This document shows, piece by piece, positions 10,801 through 20,487 of a DNA stretch of 64,000 bases. The position numbers were made by a program, and so were the translations under genes. This DNA is from Dinochytrium kinnereticum (lineage: Eukaryota > Chytridiomycota > Chytridiomycetes > Chytridiales > Chytridiaceae). Each line of letters opens with the position of its first letter. The stretch's first letter is position 1. A model generated the notes under the pieces. It was not told the DNA's origin. It saw nothing but the letters and a program-made list of their open reading frames with translations, and did not search any database. Location of the stretch: NCBI GenBank assembly GCA_027604005.1, contig JADGJT010000025.1, positions 46,140-110,139 of the forward strand. The letters run 5' to 3'.

Positions 10801-13648
10801 AGAGAGCGATCTGGACCTATTATAAGAAGTGCAAATTGTTAGTACTGCCATATGCAAAAAATGCAAGGAACCTTGATATATTCTACTCGTAAGTCATCCG
10901 AAGTTAATGATACTACGCTTTCCACAAAAGGTGTCTTGATTAACTTGCGGCAGAATCTCTCCGATGCATGCATAGAAGCCAAGAGAACCGTTAAAGAAGG
11001 AAACAAAAACCGACGAAAATCTTCTCCGTCGCTTGTCCGCGACCGTTTAGAAGGCCCTAATTTATCTGATTCCCCGTCCAGCATCAGAAAGGGGTTAAGG
11101 CATGCTAGAGCGAAAACTTCATGAAGTTGGCAGAGCATATTTTCGGCGATGGATTGGTGAGAGGGAGGCAAGCGGGCGCTTTGTAAAATGCAATCAAGAA
11201 AAATCGCGCACAGATCCGCTACGCTAGAATTTGCAGATGAGTTAGAAGCTTGCTCTTTACTACTAGTAAGGCGGGCGCGCTTGGCTTTCGTGTTGCCAAT
11301 CATTTGACCGAGAGGGGTGAGTGTATCGACAATAAAGGAAATAAGGCCGACAACTTCTGCAGGAAGAGCCCGAGAAATGCAAGCTCTGAACCTATTGGCG
11401 TTGCAAAAACATATTTTAATATAAATATATAAGACATGGAAAGAAATATACTTCTTACTCAGCAAGAATATCTCTTTCAATAATTATTGAACCGTAACTG
11501 AAGTTCTCATCAGGCGCCTCTTCACTAATGACAACCAATCGCATTAAAAGCTGATCCAGGTCGTGAGCTTTAGACATGGTTCGAATCAGAGAAATTAAAA
11601 ACTCCTTTCTCTCCTTGCTAATTGGAGAGCCTCGTTTCTAAGTATAAATAAGAAAGCAATTTCTAAAGTTACAATACAAACCTGAACGAGGCACGGCAAG
11701 ATTCTATCAAAAAACTCAAGAATGATGTTCATATCCATCTCAAGGATGCTCGTCAGCCCACTGAACAGAGGTCCATCATTACAGGGCACACTATCACTCT
11801 CAAGCGATTGAACTAGATCCCTACAAACGCTCTTCAGAACAACAAGCTGAAACTCTGAAGAGGCATCTCTAGTGCGACGGTATACATTCCTGGCAAGCAT
11901 TCGCGCAAGCATTGATGATATGACTGAAATCTTCTCTGATTCCAAGCTAGATAGGCTGTTGTAGAAAACTGAAAAGACTGAAAATCCGAATGAGAAAGCT
12001 TCCGTTTCAAGAGAAGCGATTGCGTGTGGGTGAGAGGCTTGAATCGTTCGGATAGCCAAAAATCTGTCAAGAATGGTACAAAGTTCTGCACGGACGTACT
12101 CTGCCTCCCCAGATGCATCTAAGCCTTCACGGATCACATCAAATATCTTTTTGGGATAGGCAAACTTGGTCGAATCGCGTTTCTTTCGATCAGGCCCTTT
12201 CGCACCTTTATCTTCCTTGGCGAGGATAAGCTGCTTTACAACACCGACAAAATCGGATATATGCTCGTGGTGAAGCAATCCTTCGTCGATTATCAAGATT
12301 AAATAGCCCCGCAGCCTTTTCCACCCTTCCAAGATAGTGAGTGGAGGCTGCGTTGATGGCAAAAAGGATTTTCGATAAAAGCGATCTTCAGGATCAACTT
12401 CCAAGCAAGAAAGTCCGTGATGAATACGTAGCAACGGAAAAATAAATTTACTGACGGCCAAAGACGCAAACACCTAGCAAAAAAAATTTTCATAATAGTT
12501 AGGCATGCAGAAATGAAATACGAAACGTAGGCAGCTTACCTTTTTTTGATTAGGTGCCATCAGAAGAGCGTCATGAAGAGTCGAGGATAATGTAAGAGAT
12601 AAACTGAGAAGCTCTATCGCATATCTTTCTCGCGAGGCCAACCCCTCGTTGTCCATCTCTGCACTCCATGGTAAATTTTCGAGGGGTTTCAAAGAGTGTG
12701 GCTGCATTTCCGCCAGTGATTCAAGCACATGAGAAGTAAGCGATACGTAATTGTCGAGAGTTGGGCGGAGAACATCATGCACTAGCGCTTTTGAAAGAAG
12801 TGATTTTAAGCAAGAATGCGCCGTCCGAAGGAGAAGAGAGGCATATTGGTTATCTCCATCCTGTAAAGCGTCCACATCCATTCCCTTTTCATTCTGAACG
12901 AGGTCAATGTGTCTTGCCAAACTTTGTAGCATGACACCAATGGTTGTAAAAAATCCGGGAAGTCGGATGGGAGATCCGTCAGACTCCACTAAATCCTCAT
13001 CACATTCAGGCATATCCCCACGATATTTATCGACCAAATTGGAGTTGTTCCATCCGTCTTCGATGGTGTTGAAATGTGACGATCCTGGAAACCTCCTTGA
13101 CTGAGAGAGGTTCCTTAAAATCTCATCCATAAGCCTCCAACAGTCCAAAGTCATGTGAGGGAGAGCTGAAGATCCCGAAATATGCTTCAGGTCTAACCAG
13201 GGACCTCTAAATTAGCTCAGTGGAGGATGCATTTGTGTTTACCGTGCTGTTCCATCATCTCCAGATTTTCGTGAGCTCCCTTTGCGAAAACCTTTTCTGC
13301 CTTGTCTTCCTTAGCAGCTGCAGCAGAGGCATGATACAACATCACTGAGTTCACCCATTCAAGGATCATGACAGCCTTCCTGGGAATATGAGTTTTATAA
13401 TCTGCCCAGATGTCCTTTGCAATGGTCAGACGCTGACCAAGTGAAAGCGAGTTGGTGTTGTTAGCTGCTGCATGCCCATCAACGCCATCAGCCATAAATG
13501 CATCCTCAACTGATCCGAGGATTGACGCAGGACTACCTCCTCCGGTGTATGGTCTAAAGATGCGCTGCAGCTGCTCGAGCGAGAGTCGCTGCTTCATTGA
13601 GGTTGGAAGGACTATTTTGACAATTCTTTTTTTTTTCTTATTTCTCAT
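7854..13648 (-). CDS. Urb2/Npa2-like nucleolar 60S biogenesis protein
   Basis: A chain of nine or so long minus-strand open segments, joined by short introns, encodes a mostly alpha-helical protein of well over 1,500 residues. The C-terminal portion (FSKHAPFLISRFVS, LSPGVYDALVDGIYSILDICDD-like segment, then a KLIYKKIVSRWKE tail) matches the conserved C-terminal domain of Urb2/Npa2. Urb2/Npa2 works with Urb1 and other factors in early 27S pre-rRNA processing. The N-terminal part is helical and poorly conserved, as in the family; a PWLDLKHI segment appears just after the first splice. ATG 13648 is the first ATG in frame; 13597 is a possible alternative. Together with RPF2, this makes two large-subunit assembly genes within 13 kb. 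Confidence 0.72.
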
Positions 13649-14494
13649 GGTCGTCACTACAATTCATCACACATTTGGAACCTTCAAAACAGTGTAGGAG
13701 AAAAGGTTCGTGCGTTCGTGCCAACAACAACAACAACAGAAATGATCATTGTAGAAAAGAAAGGAAGGAAGGAAGAGTGGAAAGAGAGCGTTGGTAAATA
13801 ATGCCATGTGGAGTTGAAAAGGAAGATTTAATACCCAACCTTTCGGTAGATTGAAGGAAGGAGGTGTGACCCCCCTCAGGAATGTTACTTCCCGAATGCT
13901 GGGATGTCATCCGTTCAGATAACCAACCCAAACGCTCCCTTTGAAAAAACAACTGAACAAAACAAAAGCAAACGGCATCAAACAAAGAGCGAAAGCTAGA
14001 AGCACAGATTCATGAAAAAAGAACCATCACAGAACAATGTCAAATGCATCCTCAGGGGATGTCAGAGTCACTCCCTTCCCCCAGTTCAATATCTGCTGTT
14101 GAAAATAAAGAGTAGAACATCTCCCACGAGATATTCCTGCTACATAAAGGTCACACATGATGACACAGATGTTGCGGGTGATAAGCCTGTGTGAAGATAC
14201 AAGAAAACGTATATTTGTACAGAAAAACTAGGATACCTGTGTGAAGATATAAGAAAACGTAGTCTTCAGATATCTCACACTGAAACATGAAAAGAGAGAA
14301 AACAGTCACGTGATTACACGTATCTACCCGAGATACATCTTCAGGTAGATACATTAACAAACAAGAAAAGCCAAGGACGAATATCCGAAGGAACAATAAG
14401 CACGTGAAAGCTCTAACAAGAATATTCCTCAACAGCGGGATATTCCAGCCACTGCCCCTTCATTGAAGATGCCACAATGACGGTCAGCCCGTAC
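13649..14494. other. intergenic region with short direct repeat and hairpin
   Basis: There is no supportable gene. It holds a CAA-rich run just upstream of the URB2-like start. Two 26-base direct repeats (14186-14211 and 14236-14261) differ at one base with a period of 50. A 9-base perfect inverted repeat, GTATCTACC (14320-14328) with GGTAGATAC (14344-14352), lies close by. Confidence 0.6.
14186..14261. repeat. 26-bp direct repeat, two copies, period 50
   Basis: Copies at 14186-14211 and 14236-14261 begin CCTGTGTGAAGATA and end AAGAAAACGTA with a single C/T difference between them. The pair sits about 230 bases upstream of the copia LTR edge. Origin unknown; it could be a remnant of local duplication. 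Confidence 0.75.
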
Positions 14495-14880
14495 TGTTAA
14501 GTTTACGCGTTTTGACGCGTTCTGGGGAGACTGAAGAACCCCAGACTAACTATTCTTCCCTCCCATATTCTTTTTATTATTCTAAGTTATGTTTGAACTT
14601 CTTTATTGGTTTCTTTTACAGAAGGGTTTGCGGCAAGGACCCCGCGGCCGCACGTCAGTGGTGACGCCTCACGTCGCAGAAAAGATAATCCTTACAGACA
14701 TAAAAATATCAGGATGGGAAAAGGTGGGAAAATAACTCTTGAAAAAGAAAACCCTCTAAGTTCTAAGACGCACAAAGTAAGATCAGACCCCAGCACCGCT
14801 GGCACTTGCCAGCGGGAAGTTCTTTGTTGAATTTTTAACAGTTATGAGCCCCGCTCTGCATGATATCTTTTTGTTGGGAT
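14495..14880 (+). repeat. copia 5' LTR/leader copy (plus)
   Basis: The start TGTTAAGTTTAC and later blocks (GTTTTGACGCGTTCTGG, AAGTTATGTTT, GTCAGTGGTGACGC, TCTAAGTTCTAA) align with the reverse complement of 19780-20183. This identifies a repeated terminal region. The inner boundary is approximate. The plus copy has roughly 450 extra bases between this block and gag compared with the minus copy. Confidence 0.7.
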
Positions 14881-15383
14881 TTAAGGCACATTGCCGACCC
14901 AACAAACATAATAAACAGGATCTTATTAACAACTAGTCATCTAGTTATGGAGGTCTACCCTGAGGATGGCTCCCAAGCCGTCCGCCAACGTTCCAGCCTC
15001 CATGCTGGTCAACGGCACGTGGTTCTACACCTATAAGGCCAAGCCTCTCATCACCTCCAGACAAGGTAAGTCGTCTTGGTGTCTCCCAAACCTCAGACCT
15101 CCTTCAGCCTGCAAGGATCTTTGAGATCTTGCCTCCACCTTATGTCTAGCCCTTTGGCCTAGCCATGAGGTTACTGATCTGCTACAGACTCAGTATCTCT
15201 CCTTTACTCTTTAGTATCTATCCTTTAGTATCTCTTATATATATACATGTACTTCATCCATATTTAGTACACCAAATATATTTTCTTCTATCTTTGGCAT
15301 CAAAGCCTTCATCCCGCATATTCGCGACACTTTTGATATTGCATTGTGTGAACTCTTTTCTTACCCGCCCTTTCCAGTCCAAG

Positions 15384-16173
15384 ATGTCCACTTCCTCAAG
15401 CGACCCTATGAGCGGCCTGTTACAAACCACTGGTGTATTTGGCGAAACCGGTGACAAGGACTGGGTCAACTTCTCCATCGTTATGGAAGCTTTCCTTGAC
15501 GCCGGCGACCTCTGGTACATCGCTGAGAAAGGCCAGGATCCCGTTGCCTACGACGACACCAGAGTACCAATTGTTAGAACCCCGGAACAAGTAAAAGCCG
15601 ACAAAGACGACAAGAAGGCCCGCGTTATCCTTCTCTCGAAACTGTCACGAGCAAACCTCCGATTGGTTGTCAACAAGAAGTCAGCAAAAGGCATGTGGGA
15701 CGCGCTTAAGGCCATTTACGCGACAGCCATCAACAACGCCGTCTACCTTCGAGACCTCTTGGCGGAAATTCACTACAAAGCCGGATCAGTTCCCGAGCAC
15801 ATCTCGAAGATCAATGGGGTGATTTTCGAGATCCGACAGAACGGAGGCAACTTCTCAGACGAGGAACATATCTCAGCTCTCCTAAGATCGTTCCCAAACG
15901 ATCTCGATTGGAAACCCATCAAGACCATTAGCTCTGGGTTGGCTGACAAAATAACAAGCTACTTCAGTCAATTGAGTTCGTTACCCAGCAACTTACGGCT
16001 CAGTATAGGCAAATGAGACTCGCGAACAAAACTCGTGGAGATACTCGAGGCGGAGGAGGCGCTGCTTTCCAGGCCATAAACTGACAGCCCAGACACGAAA
16101 ATCACCGCAAGAGAAGAACAGGGCTGCAGTCTGCAAGAATTGCCGTAAACCAGGCCACACGAAGGAAAACTGC
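15384..16173 (+). pseudogene. copia gag-like polyprotein (broken)
   Basis: The open part runs from ATG 15384 to about 16016 and is a UBN2/gag-type capsid region. It carries DKDWVNFSIVMEAFL, KGMWDALKAIY and SALLRSFPNDLDW motifs. The frame then breaks. A CCHC zinc knuckle, CKNCRKPGHTKENC, is readable in another frame at 16132-16173. The same gag start is duplicated on the minus strand near 19740. In a live element this would be the nucleocapsid/capsid; here it is interrupted. Confidence 0.8.
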
Positions 16174-16290
16174 TGGGCGAAAGGAGGCGGAAAAGAGGGC
16201 CAAGGACCAAGGCAACTAACCAATAAGGAAGGACATGGCCAACGCAAAAGAAACCCAGAAGACGACGACGAGGATGAAGGAACCGCCTTC

Positions 16291-18470
16291 ATGGGGATGA
16301 ACAATTCGGATGACAATGATAGCGATGGCGAAGAAGGTACCACCCCGTTTTACCTTGATTCCGCATGTTCCGCACATTACGTCAGAGACCGAGCGGCGTT
16401 CATCCACATCATTCCGTGGACAGGTTCCACCACCGTCGGAGACAAGAAGACGGTCAGGATCGAAGGAAAAGGCTTGATATGCTTCAGGAACGACGAAGAC
16501 CCCAAAGACAGGATCTATGTCAAAGCATACTTTACCCCTTCAATGGCCGAAAACCTTCTCTCTTTGGGTCTATTCACGCGTCAAGGCCATGAGGCCATCT
16601 TCAAGCCAGATGGTCGATGCGTCCTTAGCAACATGGGAGCTTTCCGAGGGCGATCCCTTATCAAAGGGGACCGAAAGAAGGGAAACATCTACCCCCTCAT
16701 TATCTCCCCGCAAGGCGATACTCATCCAGATGGACGGGCCCTAATCGCCGTTAATGCATACGCCAAACAGATGTGGAACTTTACCACGAACGGTTCGGTC
16801 ACCTAAGTGCCAAAAACTTCACAAAGATCTTTGACCACAAACTGGCGGACGGTATCAAAAATTCGAGGGGCTTTCCATCACCTTGACTGTGAAGTGTGCA
16901 AATCGCCAATGCTAAGTGGAGGCCTTTCCACAGTCGAGAACATAGAAGCACGACACCCCTCGAAAGAATATACCTAGACACCTGTGGGCCGCACCAGACG
17001 GCAGCGACAGGGGAATGTTACTTTACAGTCTTTGTTGATGACCACACAAACTCATCTCAGTAGTCCCTGTCACAACAACTAAATAACTGAAAGAACGAAA
17101 CCCGGAGCGACTCCGTCTCATGGAACGGCTTGGTAAGGGAAAAATTGGGACAGTTTTCTCTGATGATGGCACAGAATTTGCTTATTCTTAGGATACGAGA
17201 ATGATGGCAACGTTTCCTTGTGCTTCCCATTGACAACTCCTACCAAGTGATCGGAAAGCCTTATCGCGCCACCTCGGTCTCCTTCAACGAAACCTTCGTC
17301 CAGGAATATGCAGGCACCAATACCTGACTTTGACCCTTTTTCAACTTCGAGGAGCTAAATCTGGACACCGACGAGGCCAGTGATGACGGAAATGAGGACA
17401 GGAGTGCACCTGAGGACGAACCCACAACACCGGTCACACCCATCTCAGAAGAATCAACCGATCTATTCCTGACTCCTATCGAAAACACGAGGGCCTACTC
17501 AGGAATCAGTTCACCATCAGAGTTATCTTCTCCATCCACGCCAACACCGGCACGAAGAGACCTTGAGCTCTCATCCCCAACGCATGGAGTCCACCAACCA
17601 GAATAACGCGATCTGGCCGTGACTCTAGATAGCCAAAACATTTTGGCTATGACGTCCCATGAGGTTTCCTTACTACTTCTCTCCCTGGTACGGAACCAAA
17701 AACTTTGGAGAATCCATTAGTAAATCAGAAGACAAGAAAAACTGGCACGAAGCAATGGCAAGTGAGGTCAAGCAACTACACGACCTTGGCACTTGGGAGC
17801 TAGTCAAGTTACTACCAGGACGACGAGCGGTTGGGTGCAGATTGGTATTAGTCAGAAAGAAAGATGCGCCCGGAAAGAAAGAGATCTTCAAAGCTCGTTT
17901 GGTGACTCAGGGATTCACCCAACAATATGGGGTGGATTTCAACGAGACGTTTTCACCAGTAGTCAAAGCCGCCACCGTTCGAGTATTCCTAGCAATCATC
18001 AAATAGAAGCGAATGAAGATGAAGGGCCTGGATGTGAAGGGAGCGTACCTCACGCGACACTGAAGGAAGAGTTTGAGGAAAGGCATGACGGAGATAGGAC
18101 AGGGAAACCCCTTGGACACCAGCGTAGTTAACTACTGGTCATTGGTTGAATCCCTGATGTACATCATGACTGTACACGCCCTGACCTTGCCACTGCCGTT
18201 GGATTACTCAGCCGATACCTCGAAACACCTCAAGAAGGTCATTGGATAGCTGCAAAAAGAGCCCTCGGTTACCTCAAGGGGACGCGAGAGCTTAAACTCA
18301 CTTTCCAACTAGCAAATGACTTCAAGGTTATAGGCTACGCTGACGCTGATTGGGCCAACGACAAATACACACGATGATACATAAACGGGTACAGTTTTGC
18401 GGCAAATGGCACCTCCATCTAGGGGAAATCAAAGCTTCAACCGACCATAGCTGGTTCCACAATGGAAGTA
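16291..18470 (+). pseudogene. copia pol remnants: protease, integrase, RT, RNase H
   Basis: A protease-like FYLDSACSAHYV (DSA in place of the usual DSG/DTG) lies near 16347. A broken GAG-pre-integrase/zinc segment with FGHLSAKNF and CEVC comes next. Integrase pieces follow near 16950-17060 (YLDTCGP, FVDDHTN) and 17160 (SDDGTEF). A reverse transcriptase N-terminal part at 17659-18006 has [12 protein letters not shown] and [16 protein letters not shown]. The C-terminal RNase H side has RYLKGTRELKL-like and GYADADWAND motifs near 18260-18363. Frame changes and stops separate all of them, and the RT catalytic centre is deleted. Confidence 0.82.
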
Positions 18471-18489
18471 CATAACATTGTACTTTGCA

Positions 18490-18755
18490 ACTTGGGATGG
18501 GACTGAGGACGAAGCGGGAATAAGAATTAGTGTGAGACGACACATTAGGGTGTTTGAGGGAGTTTTGAGCGATGCTATTGAAGCAGGGATTACCTTTTCG
18601 GGGACGAAAACCTTGATCGGGGTCGGGGGTGGAGGTGTTGGGGCATGACTGCGATGCAGAAGGAAGGCACCCCAAGAGACAAAAAAGGTATGCGATCAGG
18701 GAGTGGCCAGCACCTATGAGTGTGAGCCAGGTTAGATCGTTCCTGGGGGCGGTGG
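18490..18755 (+). mobile_element. Ty3/gypsy reverse transcriptase remnant, left part
   Basis: Translated with frameshifts, this stretch gives HIRVFEGVLSDAIEAGITFS, then AIREWPAPMSVSQVRSFLGA. These are the thumb and connection region of gypsy-type reverse transcriptase. Reading stops at 18755, where unrelated sequence begins. Its continuation is found at 19158. The exact left edge against the copia element is not clear. Confidence 0.75.
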
Positions 18756-19157
18756 TATGACTTGTCAAAGAGTGTCGTCGCAGTTATTTGTCCTCAAATA
18801 AATTCTCGCGCCTTTTCTTGCGATCTTCCCCGCGTTGTCTCTCTCTCCCTCTGCTCGTTATCTTCTCCCTCGATTCCTCGACTCACTCAGGAACAGTATG
18901 ATTTCCTCACTCAGATTTTCACTCGAAGATTCCCCATTTATTCGTAAAATAAATATTTCCTTTTATACTATCCCGTAGTTTATCACAATGGTATCCCTAT
19001 CAATTCGTTTCTCCTATTGTCCCCGTTCGCTGCCCCTATTCCTTTCATTATCCTATCATTATCCTCTCAACTCTAACGCCTTTTCCTATCACTCCTTTAT
19101 CCCCGAACCGTCCTACTCATACTTTCTCTTTTGACCGGACAAGATTTGTCCGTCACA
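18756..19157 (-). repeat. solo-LTR-like insert within gypsy RT remnant
   Basis: A block of 402 bases splits the gypsy RT reading. On the minus strand it begins TGTGACGGACAA, a common gypsy LTR start, and ends GTCATA, an imperfect inverted match to that start. It is flanked by GTGG on both sides (18752-18755 and 19158-19161), a plausible 4-base target duplication. No coding sequence is inside. The boundaries are inferred from where the RT similarity stops and resumes. Confidence 0.6.
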
Positions 19158-19455
19158 GTGGGCACTTTGGATGTATATTGAAGGGTTTTCGATTATCGCC
19201 GAGCCGTTATATGCACTGACGAGAAAAGGGGCTCAACCAGAGTTCCCCTTTGAGGAGGGCGGCGAGGAAATGGAGTCTTTTAAGAAGTTGAAGAGGAGGT
19301 TGCAGGAGCCGCCAGCGTTGAGGCCGTTGGTCTACGGGGACCTGCATTGGCCTCCAATGTTGACGGTCGATGCTGGACCGTCAGGAGAGGGAGGGATGAT
19401 AACCCAGAAAGATCTGGGAGGGAAAGTGTTTGCGGTCAGGTACCTATCGCCGTTT
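19158..19455 (+). mobile_element. Ty3/gypsy RT-RNase H remnant, right part
   Basis: An open stretch starting near 19171 encodes YIEGFSIIAEPLYALTRKG, FKKLKRRLQEPPALRPL and LTVDAGPSGEGGMITQ. This is the typical transition from reverse transcriptase to RNase H in gypsy elements, with a DAG in the place of the usual DAS. It ends abruptly where minus-strand copia sequence begins near 19455. Confidence 0.78.
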
Positions 19456-20183
19456 TCTTGTTAGAGACCAATTGCAGGTTTGCCCGTGACAGCTTTGAGG
19501 CAGGCCTTCTTGTCATCTTTGTCTGCCTTTACTTGTTCCGGGGCTCTGACGATTGGTACTCACGTGGTGTCACTGGGAATCGGATCTGGACCCTCCTCGA
19601 CGATGTACCAGAGGTCGCTGGCGTAAAGAAAAGCCTCCATAACAATGGAGAAGTTGACCCGATCCTTGTTCCGGTTTCGCCAAAAGCGCCGGTAGCTTGT
19701 AAGAGGCCGCCCATATGATCACTTGATGAGGTAGACACCTTGGACGGGAGGTGAAATAAGGCATGTAAAAACAAGTTCCCACAATGTAGTATCAGAAAAG
19801 ATGATTCAAGACGGTGCTCATAATAGTTGAAAATTCAATGAAAAACTTCCCACTTGAAAGTGCCACCGGATGCTGGGGATCTGATCTTACTTTTTTTTTT
19901 GTTGTAGGCATTTAGAACTTAGAGATTTATTTGCTTGTCGAGAGAGAGAGTTTTTTGAGTGTACCATCCATCGTTTTGACCTTTCCCTTCTTATCCGTTA
20001 GGCTATTTTCTCTCTGCGAATTGAAGCGTCACCACTGACGCGTCGCCGCAGTGCCCTTTAAACAGAAACCAACAAACAAGTTTAAACATAACTTAGAAGG
20101 GTGAAAAGAAGAGGGGGGGAGAAAGGAGTTCATGTTCAGTGCTGAGATTCCGCCAGAACGCGTCAAAACGAGTAAACTTAACA
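19455..20183 (-). mobile_element. truncated copia element, minus strand (LTR plus gag fragment)
   Basis: Reading the minus strand from 20183, the sequence starts TGTTAAGTTTAC like the LTR at 14495. It then follows the same leader and reaches a gag start encoding a STSSSDHMGGLLQ segment near 19740. Similarity to the plus-strand gag continues, with frameshifts, down to about 19455, where gypsy sequence takes over. Its leader lacks about 450 bases present in the plus copy. The LTR end lies about 300 bases upstream of the next gene's ATG. Confidence 0.8.
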
Positions 20184-20487
20184 GCAGGCGGCACCACGGT
20201 TGGGGGGTAGGGGGCTGTTGGACTTCGGGATCCGCCTCCCCGTGTTTCTCCTGCACATGAGGGGTTTGGATGTACAAAGGGTCGGAAGAAATGGAATGGA
20301 CTTAAGACAGTAGCCAATCGGCTGCCAGGTGTCGTATAGATATCGGACATTATCGGACTCGCAGAGCGTGAAGGTGGTGAAGCAATGAAGCAATGGGGGA
20401 AGCAAAAGCTTCTCCCAACTGTGCCAACTCTTTATCTTGCGTGCTGTTATCTCACCGTTCCTCCACCCAGAGGGGATTTGTGATAGT
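20184..20487. promoter_or_regulatory. upstream region of the giant B-box/GTPase/VWA gene
   Basis: About 300 bases between the inverted copia LTR and ATG 20488 hold no gene of their own. Promoter elements of the giant gene should lie here or within the LTR itself. I see no definite TATA box. Function is inferred from position only. Confidence 0.35.

Larger units (their letters stand above)
14495..18485 (+). mobile_element. degenerate Ty1/copia LTR retrotransposon, plus strand
   Basis: The element begins with an LTR-like TGTTAAGTTTAC whose sequence recurs in inverted orientation ending at 20183. Internal parts follow the copia order: gag with a zinc knuckle, protease, integrase, reverse transcriptase, RNase H. 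Numerous stops and frameshifts interrupt every domain. A large piece of the reverse transcriptase between DVKGAY and the RNase H is missing, including the YVDD catalytic site. No 3' LTR is recognisable on this strand; the element dissolves into gypsy-like sequence near 18485. It is therefore non-autonomous and dead. Confidence 0.85.

Noticed and set aside
13746..13985. 79-codon minus-strand open frame upstream of the URB2-like gene
   Set aside because: Starts and ends in low-complexity sequence, no family motif, lies in the expected promoter.
14186..14261. CRISPR-like spaced repeats
   Set aside because: Only two repeat copies, eukaryotic context, no associated genes.
16291..16806. A functional aspartic protease gene
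   Set aside because: It belongs to the copia polyprotein, has DSA in place of the usual active-site triad, and is flanked by frameshifts.
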